A stretch of DNA of 33,193 nucleotides, taken from Bacteriovorax stolpii. Its GTDB lineage: Bacteria > Bdellovibrionota > Bacteriovoracia > Bacteriovoracales > Bacteriovoracaceae. The notes under the pieces are model-generated. The model made no database searches. It worked only from the letters and a program-made list of their open reading frames with translations, and was not told the origin of the DNA. The stretch lies in NCBI GenBank assembly GCA_945905815.1, contig CAMDQH010000026.1, positions 1-33,193 of the forward strand, given 5' to 3'. The translations under genes and the position numbers were made by a program. Below are positions 7,791 to 15,439 of the stretch, piece after piece (the first letter of the stretch is position 1; every line of letters starts with the position of its first letter).

Positions 7791-8318
7791 TTACCCTTCG
7801 CTTCTAAACCACCGATTAAATATCGCAACAACTTTGTTATCAGTTTTTATTGAGAAAATCTCAATAATAGTTCTTTTCCTTCGTACCCCGATAATAATGA
7901 TGACTACGATACAAAATGCTGTAACTAATAAATTCTGCCAGCTATCTAGCTCCCATTGAAACGGAGATGAAAACTCATAGATGGTTTTATTGAGAGGCCA
8001 AAAATAGGGTACTCCCCAACCGTGCCCACTACCAAGTAGATCTCCAAGGATGTGGGAGTTAAATGAAATGAACACCAGCATGGATACCTTTATTTTATCA
8101 ACTCCAAATTTCAAAGCGATTAAAGTGAGCAGTAATCCAAAAAAGATATTGTGCCCAAAGATATGGTGGTATCGAGCGTAGTAATCAATACTGGCAATTG
8201 CACCTGCACCATCAAAATCTGGTAATAGTGAAGCTGCCGTAACGATTATACGGTCCCGTCTTTTCTCTAGGGGTTGTGAAATTATCCAACCTATCATTCC
8301 ATGCGTAATTGGGCTCAT
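7791..8318 (-). CDS. YdjM/LexA-binding-type membrane metal-dependent hydrolase
   Basis: The 175-residue membrane protein has the pattern of the YdjM-like family (PF04307 type): an early His in MSPITHGMIGW, the metal-binding LLPDFDG, HHIFGHN and SHILGDLL motifs, then PYFWPLN and a C-terminal membrane span. Family members are predicted metal-dependent hydrolases of the inner membrane, and the substrate is unknown. It sits three bases downstream of another membrane-protein gene, so the two form one unit. That unit lies between the two halves of the duplicated segment. Confidence 0.8.
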   Translation of the reverse strand: MSPITHGMIGWIISQPLEKRRDRIIVTAASLLPDFDGAGAIASIDYYARYHHIFGHNIFFGLLLTLIALKFGVDKIKVSMLVFISFNSHILGDLLGSGHGWGVPYFWPLNKTIYEFSSPFQWELDSWQNLLVTAFCIVVIIIIGVRRKRTIIEIFSIKTDNKVVAIFNRWFRSEG

Positions 8319-8321
8319 AAA

Positions 8322-8852
8322 TTATAGCATTTTAAAATATTTGATTGTTATAAAGAAAAATAACCATAGTGCGATTGCAAGATATGAAAGGGCACTCGCT
8401 TTTAAAAACGTCATATAGCTTAGTTTGTTATCTTTCCACGTTTTAAGTTTTTTTGCACTAAAGTACTCAATCCATGCAGAGACTAAGCAGTTTGGTATTA
8501 GGAATATATAAGGCATAAATATCATCGCCCATATAGTATGGGTAAAATCTCTATTGGGAAATATACCCATCCAGTGTCTGATTCCGGCTGCGCTCTCAAA
8601 CGGGACTTTTATTAGGGTTACTCCAAGAATACTCCATAGAATTAATCCAACGAAAGATGAAATCAAATTGGTTTGAAGTGATAACTTAAAAGGCGACGGA
8701 ATTTTGAATTTTTTATAATAAATGGCTTCAATGATGAAAATTATTGGAAGTAACACCGTAGAAAATGTTGAAAGTACTGGAAGAAGCGGAGCTGCTGTAT
8801 TCGCAAAGGCAATGGATGGAGTCAAAATGAGAAATATTGCTAGGAAACGCAT
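8322..8852 (-). CDS. multi-pass membrane protein, unknown
   Basis: The 176-residue product starts with a signal-like helix (MRFLAIFLILTPSIAFA) and has about four further hydrophobic spans (near 25-43, 62-82, 108-128 and 152-170). I recognise no motif. It is the upstream partner of the YdjM-like gene with a three-base gap and has a GGTGG ribosome-binding site, so it may work with that predicted membrane hydrolase. It is unlike the soluble secreted proteins on either side. Confidence 0.65.
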   Translation of the reverse strand: MRFLAIFLILTPSIAFANTAAPLLPVLSTFSTVLLPIIFIIEAIYYKKFKIPSPFKLSLQTNLISSFVGLILWSILGVTLIKVPFESAAGIRHWMGIFPNRDFTHTIWAMIFMPYIFLIPNCLVSAWIEYFSAKKLKTWKDNKLSYMTFLKASALSYLAIALWLFFFITIKYFKML

Positions 8853-8895
8853 CGTCTATCCACCTGTGTAAGAAAAAAATATAAGCATTTAAAAT

Positions 8896-9034
8896 CTAAA
8901 ACTTCGAACTTTCAACAACCTTCCTCAGATACTTTTCAGTCTTATACCATTCTTCTCCGGGATCTTTCCAGAATTTTCGGAGTTTGGGCCCAAAGAGGAA
9001 GGGAAGCGAGCAGCGTGATTAGAATTGTTTTCAT
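8896..9034 (-). pseudogene. gutted second copy of the secreted protein gene
   Basis: The signal-peptide half (MKTILITLLASLPLWAQTP) is fused to the last 26 codons of the same family (FWKDPGEEWYKTEKYLRK...), which are in another frame. The reading frame therefore stops early. Compared with the intact paralogue at 6947, roughly 550 bases of the middle are missing. The flanking DNA on the start-codon side is also near-identical between the copies. Confidence 0.85.
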
Positions 9035-9064
9035 AGGTTCTTTATCGGTTGATGTGCGGGATAC

Positions 9065-9778
9065 TTAAAACTTGAGTATTTTAGCTAGAAGGCCGTGGCG
9101 ATGAAGCTTTGATGTTACAAAATTATGAGGTTCGGGGCACTCAAATAGCTTAACTTGTTCCCGCAATTCTGCAATCACTTCAGCTGTGCACCAAGGGTCG
9201 TTACGTTTGTAGAACACGGAAACCTTATCTCGTTTTTCTGGATGAATATGTAATGGGTCGCGATCAGTCGCGATGACAATCGATTCATGTTTAGCCAGAT
9301 GAAAAGCCTTTTCCATTTCTTCGTCTGTAACATGAGGAAGGTCGCTTGATAAATATTCAAGAAAACGACGGTTCCTAATGAGTCTTGATTGGAGAGCATC
9401 TCTTTCATAAAAACTGGATGCAGCTTTTAAAATTAATTGCCCAAGTTTTGAAGGCCTTTTCAAAAAAGGATGTATGAGAATGGCCTCTTTGACCATTTCA
9501 TTTTGATCTTTATGAAGAATTCTTAGGCCAATGTTGCCACCTAAGGAGTGGCCTATAATTGAGATAGGGGACTTGGTTTCATTATAAAAATCCACTAGCT
9601 GTTCAAGATGCGCTAGGACAACATCATTCATGGCATTTTCAGAATTGGAATTTTTTGCAAGTTTGGGATAATGGGAGACTCTGACTTTAGCAGTTGGAAC
9701 TTTCGCAATTATTTCTTCCCCCCACAATTGATAAAAATGAACGGCCGGGGGATTTCCAGGAATAATAAAGTAATTCAT
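9065..9778 (-). CDS. alpha/beta hydrolase, LDAH-like
   Basis: The 237-residue cytosolic hydrolase has an oxyanion-region motif (FIIPGNPPAVHFY), the nucleophile elbow GHSLGG (Ser78), a likely acid Asp194 (RNDPWC) and His218 (EPHNF). The PGNP..FY start and GHS elbow resemble the lipid-droplet-associated hydrolase family (LDAH/DUF2305), so an esterase or lipase acting on acyl chains is likely. It abuts the methyltransferase gene with no gap and is probably co-transcribed with it. Its 3' end is duplicated at 7664-7726. Confidence 0.8.
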   Translation of the reverse strand: MNYFIIPGNPPAVHFYQLWGEEIIAKVPTAKVRVSHYPKLAKNSNSENAMNDVVLAHLEQLVDFYNETKSPISIIGHSLGGNIGLRILHKDQNEMVKEAILIHPFLKRPSKLGQLILKAASSFYERDALQSRLIRNRRFLEYLSSDLPHVTDEEMEKAFHLAKHESIVIATDRDPLHIHPEKRDKVSVFYKRNDPWCTAEVIAELREQVKLFECPEPHNFVTSKLHRHGLLAKILKF

Positions 9779-10426
9779 TTAAAGTTTTTCAAGAATATAA
9801 ATTTTTTGAATAAGATTTTCTAAAGCTCCGAGCTTAGGCCCTTCATTACTCGGTCTTTTTTCTTCCATTAGTTTAATTGTGCATTGATCTTCGTAAAGGT
9901 CATGGATTTCTTTGCTCACAACGCTAAATGGAGGTCCTTCCATTAGTGACTGGTCGTATTCATAAACGATGAGGAGACATTTCCCACCTTTTTTAAGGGA
10001 TCTCTTGATGATCTTGGCATAATCTTTTTTCATTTCACACGGAAGAGCTACAAGCGCAGCTCTGTCATACACAAAATCGTAAGTAGCAGTTTCGTTTAGC
10101 TTAAAGAAGTCACCACAACTGATGGTAATATTCTCAAATGTGGAATGACTAAAATCTTTGTCCTCGCGTATTTTAACGGGTGCTAGTTTATTCTCTGTAA
10201 AAAATGCTTCCACTGCGTGATCATATAATTCAACCCCGTGAACTTGCAGCTTGAGTCCATGAAGCCATATAAGATCCTTGGTTTTTCCACAAAGGGGAAC
10301 AAGCACTCTTTGGCCAGCTTTAGGGTTTAACACTGGAAAGTATTCTAGAAGTTTCTCGTGATAATTTTGTAAGTGAAAATTTGTTCGCCCTTCGTCCCAA
10401 GCCTTTATCCAAAATGAAGCTTCCAT
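9779..10426 (-). CDS. tpm: thiopurine S-methyltransferase family protein
   Basis: The 215-residue SAM-dependent methyltransferase begins with the family start EASFWIKAWDEGRTNFH. It has the cofactor motif RVLVPLCGKTKDLIWL, the HGVEL acidic loop and the YDFVYDRAALVALP segment, with length as expected (about 218). Bacterial members methylate thiols or selenium and tellurium compounds; the natural substrate here is unknown. The frame is open to 10447 from a TTG, but AAGGAA eight bases before the ATG at 10426 and the family start favour 10426. The hydrolase follows directly. Confidence 0.92.
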   Translation of the reverse strand: MEASFWIKAWDEGRTNFHLQNYHEKLLEYFPVLNPKAGQRVLVPLCGKTKDLIWLHGLKLQVHGVELYDHAVEAFFTENKLAPVKIREDKDFSHSTFENITISCGDFFKLNETATYDFVYDRAALVALPCEMKKDYAKIIKRSLKKGGKCLLIVYEYDQSLMEGPPFSVVSKEIHDLYEDQCTIKLMEEKRPSNEGPKLGALENLIQKIYILEKL

Positions 10427-10453
10427 AATATAAATTCCTTGATCCAACCATTT

Positions 10454-10975
10454 TTAAAGTTTATTTATAATCTCAAGCATTTTGCTCTCTAAGTCGGAAT
10501 TTTTAAGCGACAACTTTTCCATGTCAAAATTTTCAAAAAAACTTGGAACAGACATAGATCCAACAACGATGGCCCCAAAGAATGGCATTGAAGTGACTGC
10601 CGTACCGAAAACAGCCTTCGCACCGCCAGGTCCTGGCGATGTGGATAAAATAATCATTTTTTTATTTTCATAAACCTTTTTTGACGTTCGCGTGGCCCAG
10701 TCAAAAATATTTTTATACGCTGCTGAGTATGAACCATTATGTTCGGCAAAGGAGACTATGACTGCATCAGCTTCATTGATCTTTTGAAGAAATGTTTTAA
10801 CCGCATTTGGCGTGCCCAGTTCTTGTTCTTTATCCTGACTATATATGGGTAATTCGTAGTCATTTAAATCAAGAACTTCTACTTGCGCTTCTTTAACTAA
10901 AGAAGCCACGTACGTCGCGAGTGTCTTATTAATTGATTTTTTACTGCTGCTTGCACCGAATGCAATTATTTTCAT
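10454..10975 (-). CDS. NADPH-dependent FMN reductase family protein
   Basis: The 173-residue flavodoxin-fold reductase has the phosphate-binding GASSSKKSINKTLA start, the family segment FAEHNGSYSAAYKNIFDWATR and a second flavin loop STSPGPGGAKAVF. It is likely to reduce flavins, quinones or azo/chromate compounds with NAD(P)H. The ATG at 10975 overlaps the stop of the Rrf2 gene (ATGA) and has AAGGA five to six bases upstream, so I preferred it over the longer frame. The coupling with an Rrf2 regulator suggests that the regulator controls this enzyme in response to redox or electrophile stress. Confidence 0.9.
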   Translation of the reverse strand: MKIIAFGASSSKKSINKTLATYVASLVKEAQVEVLDLNDYELPIYSQDKEQELGTPNAVKTFLQKINEADAVIVSFAEHNGSYSAAYKNIFDWATRTSKKVYENKKMIILSTSPGPGGAKAVFGTAVTSMPFFGAIVVGSMSVPSFFENFDMEKLSLKNSDLESKMLEIINKL

Positions 10976-11397
10976 GGCGTTCCTTTTTGACAAACTTTTA
11001 AAATATCGCTTAAATATTTTTTTGCTAAATAATTTTTGGTAGATGATTCTATTCCTTCAACGATATCACTAAAGATTTTATCCATATTACAACTCACGGG
11101 ACAGGCCTTAATCGTAGGCTTTTTATGAGCAGAAACAAGAGTCTTATCATCAGTTGAGGCAACATATATGTCTTTTAAGGTTATTTCCGTTGCTGGACGG
11201 GCAATTTTAATCCCGCCACCTTTACCAAGAAAACTTTTTACCAACTTGGCTTCCACTAGATTTGAAACCAGTTTTCTTATAAAAGTAGGATTCGTTTTGA
11301 ACACTTTAGATAAAGACGAAGAGCTCATCAATTCATCTGAATGATAGGCCAGTGTAACCATAATTTGAACAGAAACTGAAAAACGCGTGTCAACCAT
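10972..11397 (-). CDS. Rrf2 family transcriptional regulator
   Basis: The 141-residue product has an N-terminal winged helix (about 10-70) with the Rrf2 signature RKLVSNLVEAKLVKSFLGKGGGIKIARPATEITLKDIY. It has only two close cysteines (ACPVSC, Cys99 and Cys103), not the three-cysteine cluster of IscR or NsrR, so it may be a thiol switch like YwnA-type regulators and not an Fe-S sensor. Its stop overlaps the FMN reductase start by four bases. A palindrome at 11430-11446 upstream is a candidate operator, which suggests autoregulation. Confidence 0.88.
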   Translation of the reverse strand: MVDTRFSVSVQIMVTLAYHSDELMSSSSLSKVFKTNPTFIRKLVSNLVEAKLVKSFLGKGGGIKIARPATEITLKDIYVASTDDKTLVSAHKKPTIKACPVSCNMDKIFSDIVEGIESSTKNYLAKKYLSDILKVCQKGTP

Positions 11398-11429
11398 AGG
11401 GCGATCCTATCATAGTTAAAATATTTTAC

Positions 11430-11446
11430 ATAAATGTATTATTTAT
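11430..11446. promoter_or_regulatory. candidate Rrf2 operator
   Basis: A perfect ATAAAT-N5-ATTTAT palindrome sits 33 bases upstream of the Rrf2 start codon, overlapping the expected promoter of that operon. Confidence 0.4.
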
Positions 11447-11478
11447 AGTTGCATTTAGATCCATATTCGGTGGTTAAA

Positions 11479-11510
11479 ATCCATCCATCCATCCATCCAT
11501 CCATCCATCC
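11479..11510. repeat. tetranucleotide microsatellite (ATCC)8
   Basis: Eight perfect ATCC units lie between two divergent genes. The tract ends about 65 bases before the ATG at 11576 and about 40 bases before a TATACT box. Tracts of this kind are classic slippage sites. Confidence 0.95.
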
Positions 11511-11550
11511 ATCTCCTCCATTTCAAGTTTATTTTTTCCCTTTTAGAGGT

Positions 11551-11556
11551 TATACT
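11551..11556 (+). promoter_or_regulatory. probable -10 box of the cNMP-domain gene
   Basis: TATACT lies 19 bases before the start codon, with only a poor -35 (T-rich) upstream. A promoter with a weak -35 often needs an activator, and here the region where one would bind is the microsatellite. Confidence 0.4.
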
Positions 11557-11575
11557 ACCTAAAAGGTTAGGTTCC

Positions 11576-12055
11576 ATGGAAGTCACTCTCGAAAAAAAAC
11601 TCGAACTAATTAGCAAGATAGATTTCTTTTCTCGCTTCACTCAAGCAGATAGAATAACCATGGCCAATCTGGCCACCTTTCAGGGTTATGCTCCAACTGA
11701 AAAGTTAATTCTTCAAAACACCAGTAATACACATTTGTATTTTATTATTAATGGTACTGTCGATATTGTGATTGACGAAAAATTGATAGTTTCCCTTGCC
11801 GGTGGCGGACATGTCTTTGGTGAAATTAGCTTTGTTGATTATACCCCCACTAGTGCCAGCGTTGTTGCTAACTCCAAAGTGGTTGCGATGCTTTTTGACA
11901 CAACTAAAATCAATTTAATGATTGAATCTGCCTTTGATAAATTACGAATGGATATCTACCGTTCTTGCGCTGAAATCCTTGCTCGAAGATTGATTCATAC
12001 TAACTCCATCACCAAGGCCTATTTTCAAAAAGAGAAATTGGGCGACTTACTCTAA
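11576..12055 (+). CDS. cyclic-nucleotide-binding-domain protein without a DNA-binding domain
   Basis: The 159-residue product has a cNMP-fold beta-roll (about 10-125) with LYFIINGTVDIVI and the phosphate-binding cassette GGGHVFGEISFVDYTPTSASVVA, followed by a helix but no winged helix. In the cassette the Arg that binds the cyclic phosphate in CAP (GE...RSA) is replaced by Thr (PTSA), so the domain may have lost or changed ligand. It is probably a cytosolic sensor or adaptor. The start has AGG triplets upstream. It is followed by the MgtC-like gene 82 bases downstream. Confidence 0.8.
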   Translation: MEVTLEKKLELISKIDFFSRFTQADRITMANLATFQGYAPTEKLILQNTSNTHLYFIINGTVDIVIDEKLIVSLAGGGHVFGEISFVDYTPTSASVVANSKVVAMLFDTTKINLMIESAFDKLRMDIYRSCAEILARRLIHTNSITKAYFQKEKLGDLL

Positions 12056-12137
12056 GCCTTATTCTTCTAGTCAGGTATATTCCCCTAAAGCTTTTCACTT
12101 AATCTATCGAATAGGACATAGATGAGGGTAATCTATA

Positions 12138-12650
12138 ATGTCTGAACTCGAAGTCCTAAGTTTTATTTCATTAAAAATGTTTTACGCTGTCTTGTGTGGA
12201 TTGATAGTTGGACTTGAGAGAAAGTTTAATTCTGCCCCTGCTGGATTTAAAACGCAAATTCTAGTTTGCGTGGGTTCAATGCTTTTTACCTGTATCCCTA
12301 TTATTGCTGGACCAATGATGGTGCATGAAACGGCACGAGTGATTGCTCAAATCATTACTGGTGTTGGTTTCCTGGGGGCCGGTGCGATAATGAATAAAGG
12401 CGGAGACCGCAACATTGTGGGTCTCACAACCGCTGCTTGGATTTGGTTTACGGCCGCTATTGGAATTTTAATTGGAATTGAGCACGGAGCAGTTGCCCTT
12501 TTTATCACTTTTACACTTGTTGGCGTTATTTCACTTGCCCGCTTTTTTGAGCGTAAGTTTTTTGCGTCCTCTTTTAATTTTAATGAAGCCGATCCACATC
12601 ATCATAAAGAAAAAGAGAAGCCTGAAGACCACATCCGAAAGGCCGGCTAA
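12138..12650 (+). CDS. MgtC/SapB family membrane protein
   Basis: The 170-residue inner-membrane protein has the MgtC N-terminal domain: CGLIVGLERKFNSAPAGFKTQILVCVGS, AQIITGVGFLGAGAIM and GLTTAAWIWFTAAIGILIG, with four to five membrane spans. The C-terminal ACT-like domain of Salmonella MgtC is absent and is replaced by a short charged His-rich tail (DPHHHKEKEKPEDH). MgtC proteins affect magnesium starvation, ATP synthase and acid survival. The function here is inferred from the family only. GAGG lies upstream. It converges with the carboxypeptidase gene, with one base between the stops. Confidence 0.9.
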   Translation: MSELEVLSFISLKMFYAVLCGLIVGLERKFNSAPAGFKTQILVCVGSMLFTCIPIIAGPMMVHETARVIAQIITGVGFLGAGAIMNKGGDRNIVGLTTAAWIWFTAAIGILIGIEHGAVALFITFTLVGVISLARFFERKFFASSFNFNEADPHHHKEKEKPEDHIRKAG

Positions 12651-12651
12651 T

Positions 12652-13557
12652 CTAGTTAATTAGACGAGAGCCACTTAAAGTCTTAATGATCCCTTCCCAC
12701 ATCGAAGTATGCTCTTCAAAGAACTTATCTTCTTTTCCCTTGCGCCCTTCATAGGTAAAACCTAAAGCTCCGAAATGCTCGTAGTAGAAATCTTTTGAAG
12801 TCCCTTTGGCAGAATAACCCAATATAACTGGCGTAGTTCCGGCCTTGACCCCAGGGCCAATAGTTGATTGCATAATGGAAGCGATTAAAAGATGTTTTTC
12901 TTTGTCTGCGTTTGATAGCACTGGGCCCGTGAACGACCAAGGATAGAGGAGAGCACCTATGCAACAATGATAATCCATAGCGACTTTCAATTGAACACTT
13001 CCAAGATCTCGGCTGAGGTATTCAAATAGTGATCTGGTCTCGATTTCTTTAAATCCCTCAACGTTGGCCTTGACCACTGTGTAGTCCCTGTTAAGGTCCA
13101 CGCCATTTCTATTTTCTCGCTCGCGACGGTCGTATCCATCGGGATTTAAAATCGGAGCAATATAAATGACTCCGCCTTGTTCTAGATAGGTTGAAATAGT
13201 TCCTGAGTTCGCAGTTTGTTCCAAGAACCATCTTGGTAATCGGTCTTCAATGTTGAGGTATTCATTTCCATGAATACTACCTCCAATGTAGATGGCCTGG
13301 TTTGATGTGATACTTTTTTTTGCAATTTTAATCAGAGATAGTGGTTTGCCGTCGACAGTTTGTCCAAAAGTTATGACTTGTGCAAAGTCACCGTAGCTTT
13401 CCTCCAAAGATTTTAACTCTTCAACGATTTTGCTATAGGCCGGGCCTTTGATAGCGGAGTCCGAATCAATAGATAAGAGTTTTGCCAGAACGGGGTCATT
13501 TGGAAAGTCACTGGCAACGGCGGCGAGTGAAAATAAAGCAATAAGTAGGTAATTCAT
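12652..13557 (-). CDS. secreted M14 zinc carboxypeptidase
   Basis: The 301-residue product has a signal peptide (MNYLLIALFSLAAVAS) and an M14 domain. The zinc ligands are HGNE (His96, Glu99) and His197 (DYHCC). The substrate-binding region NPDGYD...RENRNGVDLNRDY is present, and the catalytic Glu is about Glu270 (GFTYEG). It removes C-terminal residues from peptides outside the cytoplasm, either proteins or peptidoglycan peptides. A predator or scavenger would use it for prey protein digestion (inference). Length is typical for a bare M14 domain without a propeptide. Confidence 0.92.
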   Translation of the reverse strand: MNYLLIALFSLAAVASDFPNDPVLAKLLSIDSDSAIKGPAYSKIVEELKSLEESYGDFAQVITFGQTVDGKPLSLIKIAKKSITSNQAIYIGGSIHGNEYLNIEDRLPRWFLEQTANSGTISTYLEQGGVIYIAPILNPDGYDRRERENRNGVDLNRDYTVVKANVEGFKEIETRSLFEYLSRDLGSVQLKVAMDYHCCIGALLYPWSFTGPVLSNADKEKHLLIASIMQSTIGPGVKAGTTPVILGYSAKGTSKDFYYEHFGALGFTYEGRKGKEDKFFEEHTSMWEGIIKTLSGSRLIN

Positions 13558-13583
13558 TTAAAAATGATAACAATTCGGGTGTT

Positions 13584-13709
13584 ATGAAACTAATCAAATT
13601 GTCTTACATTCGTTTTGCACTTCTCTTAAAAGGTTTCACTACGGAAGGCTGCTGTATCTTTGAAATTGTAAATGCTGAACATGGTTGGTTATCGGAACTT
13701 TCTGGATAG
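13584..13709 (+). CDS. possible small protein, unknown
   Basis: This 41-codon frame (MKLIKLSYIRFALLLKG... to ELSG) lies in the interval between the carboxypeptidase and the toxin gene. There is no strong ribosome-binding site and no recognised family. The rest of 13558-13864 shows nothing clear. It may be a chance frame. Confidence 0.25.
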   Translation: MKLIKLSYIRFALLLKGFTTEGCCIFEIVNAEHGWLSELSG

Positions 13710-13864
13710 TGTTGAGACCAGTTGGAATAAAGACGTTTCAAACTTGAACATAGTGACAAGTAGATCCCTTAAGTCATTAAAATAACGAAAGGTATATGGC
13801 ATTCTTCTATCTTAGACGCTTACAAAGCAAGTTGCCATTTATGGCAAGAAAAGATAGGATAAAT

Positions 13865-14152
13865 ATGAGCCGTAGAGAATATCACATTTGCATTAACCTA
13901 AATGACATCTTTATTACAAAGGTTGTTATCGACTCACATTATGAAGCGAAACATAACGAAAGTATTAATGATGAAATAATTTTAAATTTAGTGCAGCGAT
14001 TAGACGGAAAATTTTTTGAGGCAATTGATAATAAGCCGCCATATTGTTATTTTTTAACTTACGTGAGTTTAAACAACAAAAGATTTAAAATCATATGGTT
14101 GCTGGAAGAAGATGACGTCTATATTGGTATAATTAATGTTCATAGGAGTTAG
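13865..14152 (+). CDS. putative toxin, DUF4258-like
   Basis: The product is 95 residues. The pattern matches the DUF4258/BrnT-like RelE-fold group: an early SHYEAKH (like the S/T-H-A-x-x-R of that family), then SINDEIILNLV, then strands ending FKIIWLLEEDDVYIGIINVHR. The frame is open to 13796, but AGGA five bases before the ATG at 13865 decides the start. The HTH gene begins two bases after this stop, and its AGGAG site lies inside this gene's last codons, so the pair is coupled. The toxin-first order is like higBA. Toxin activity is inferred from architecture. Confidence 0.6.
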   Translation: MSRREYHICINLNDIFITKVVIDSHYEAKHNESINDEIILNLVQRLDGKFFEAIDNKPPYCYFLTYVSLNNKRFKIIWLLEEDDVYIGIINVHRS

Positions 14153-14154
14153 AA

Positions 14155-14463
14155 ATGAGATTCCCAAATAAAACGGAAATTGAAAGAGTTGTCGAAAAAA
14201 TTAAAAAAGAGAAAATTAAAGGGACTCTTGGTCTTAACGAAAATCCTAGTCCATTAGAAAGATTTCGTTGGGATCTATGCCAGAAGTTTATTAAATATAA
14301 AAAGGTTCATGGCCTCAATCAAAAACAATTAGCTGAACTGCTTGAAGTGGATGAGGCAAAAGTAAGTAAAATTCTTCATCACCGAATTCATGAGTTCTCA
14401 ACAGATAGGTTAATTGCGCTTTATTCAAAGCTTGATCCTGATATCAGGCTTAAAGTTGGTTGA
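14155..14463 (+). CDS. HTH (XRE/HigA2-like) antitoxin
   Basis: The 102-residue product has a helix-turn-helix at about 54-75 (LNQKQLAELLEVDEAKVSKIL) followed by HEFSTDRLIALYSKLDPDIRLKV, the signature of HTH_37-type antitoxin/repressors. The first 35 residues are lysine-rich and may contact the toxin. It probably neutralises the upstream product and represses the operon. The 3' end overlaps the 3' end of the opposite-strand ChaN-like gene by 43 bases, an unusual antisense arrangement. Confidence 0.8.
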   Translation: MRFPNKTEIERVVEKIKKEKIKGTLGLNENPSPLERFRWDLCQKFIKYKKVHGLNQKQLAELLEVDEAKVSKILHHRIHEFSTDRLIALYSKLDPDIRLKVG

Positions 14464-15317
14464 GGCTCATTCACAAAAACAATAAAATCAGCTCTGTCCC
14501 CATACTTATCGTTCAGGTAAAGGCCTTCAATTTCCTGTGTTGTATAATCAGAGCAGTCAATGATTTCGATATTAACAATTTTAGAATGGCTATCACGTTC
14601 CTTAAGTCTCGCAACCACTCCGTCGCTGTACATAGAGTGAAAGGCACCAATCACTAAAAAATTTAGGCTGGTCTTGGAGTCCTGGTAAAGATGATAGGCA
14701 ATAGCATCGTCAACCAGCGATTGGGCCGCAAAGTAATTGATGATTTGTTCTGGCGTGGCATGACCTCTCATGACTTCTGTAAATCGTTCAAGATAGTTGG
14801 CCCCACCCAGTTTAAAGTTCGGCGGTAGTAGTTTTGGATCAAGGGCAGCGAGTCCTCCAGAAACGACTGGAGCTTTTTCATCTCTGGATAAGTTTCCACC
14901 AAAAATTTGCCCTCCAAGATTTGCAGTGGCTTCAATCATTGGAGAATAAATAACTGCTTTGGCGGATCCTTGAGTCTTGATCAAGAAGTCGGCCACGCTT
15001 ACCTCATGGGCCATAACTTGTTTAAATAATGATTGAGTTTTATTTTGAGAAGATGCATTTAAGAATTCCCAAAACAATGAGAAATCATTTTCTTTATTGG
15101 TGAAGGCCACAACGTCAGAAATAATTTTACCTTCTTCGACTTGTACTTCTTTCGTGTAATGTTTTTCACCAATCACAATGATGTTATTCAAAGATAAATC
15201 GGTTAGTAACTCTAAACGTGGGATATTTTGTTTTGTTCTTACATTCAGTATTTTTCCGTCCCAATCAGCTTGCACTGCCAGGATAAAAGAGAAAGTCAGA
15301 AAAATTTGAATAATCAT
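14421..15317 (-). CDS. ChaN/DUF399-like secreted protein
   Basis: The product is 298 residues with a signal peptide (MIIQIFLTFSFILAVQA). The domain has the ChaN-type features: IVIGEKHYTKEVQ near the start, the central ERFTEVMRGHATPEQIINYF helix followed by AAQSLVDDAIAYHL (like the family AQ...D..MA), and FLVIGAFHS near the end. ChaN proteins bind haem in iron uptake, and the wider superfamily includes Tiki-like metalloproteases. The start was moved from a TTG at 15323 to the ATG at 15317, which has GGAG eight bases upstream. It overlaps the antitoxin gene tail to tail. Confidence 0.72.
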   Translation of the reverse strand: MIIQIFLTFSFILAVQADWDGKILNVRTKQNIPRLELLTDLSLNNIIVIGEKHYTKEVQVEEGKIISDVVAFTNKENDFSLFWEFLNASSQNKTQSLFKQVMAHEVSVADFLIKTQGSAKAVIYSPMIEATANLGGQIFGGNLSRDEKAPVVSGGLAALDPKLLPPNFKLGGANYLERFTEVMRGHATPEQIINYFAAQSLVDDAIAYHLYQDSKTSLNFLVIGAFHSMYSDGVVARLKERDSHSKIVNIEIIDCSDYTTQEIEGLYLNDKYGDRADFIVFVNEPQPTLSLISGSSFE

Positions 15318-15439
15318 TTGCAAAACTCCGTGTCTAATTAAATAAATTCTAGGTTTTTTTACGTACGCGAGTCAAATAAATTGTTATTGTGAATGACAGC
15401 TTCCTCGCAGATAACTTATGCTTTTAGAAGGAGAGCAAT

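Noticed and set aside
11455-11640. Minus-strand frame through the ATCC repeat encoding WMDGWMDG
   Set aside because: Any frame through a tetranucleotide repeat gives such periodic peptides. It overlaps the start of the cNMP-domain gene and lacks a ribosome-binding site.
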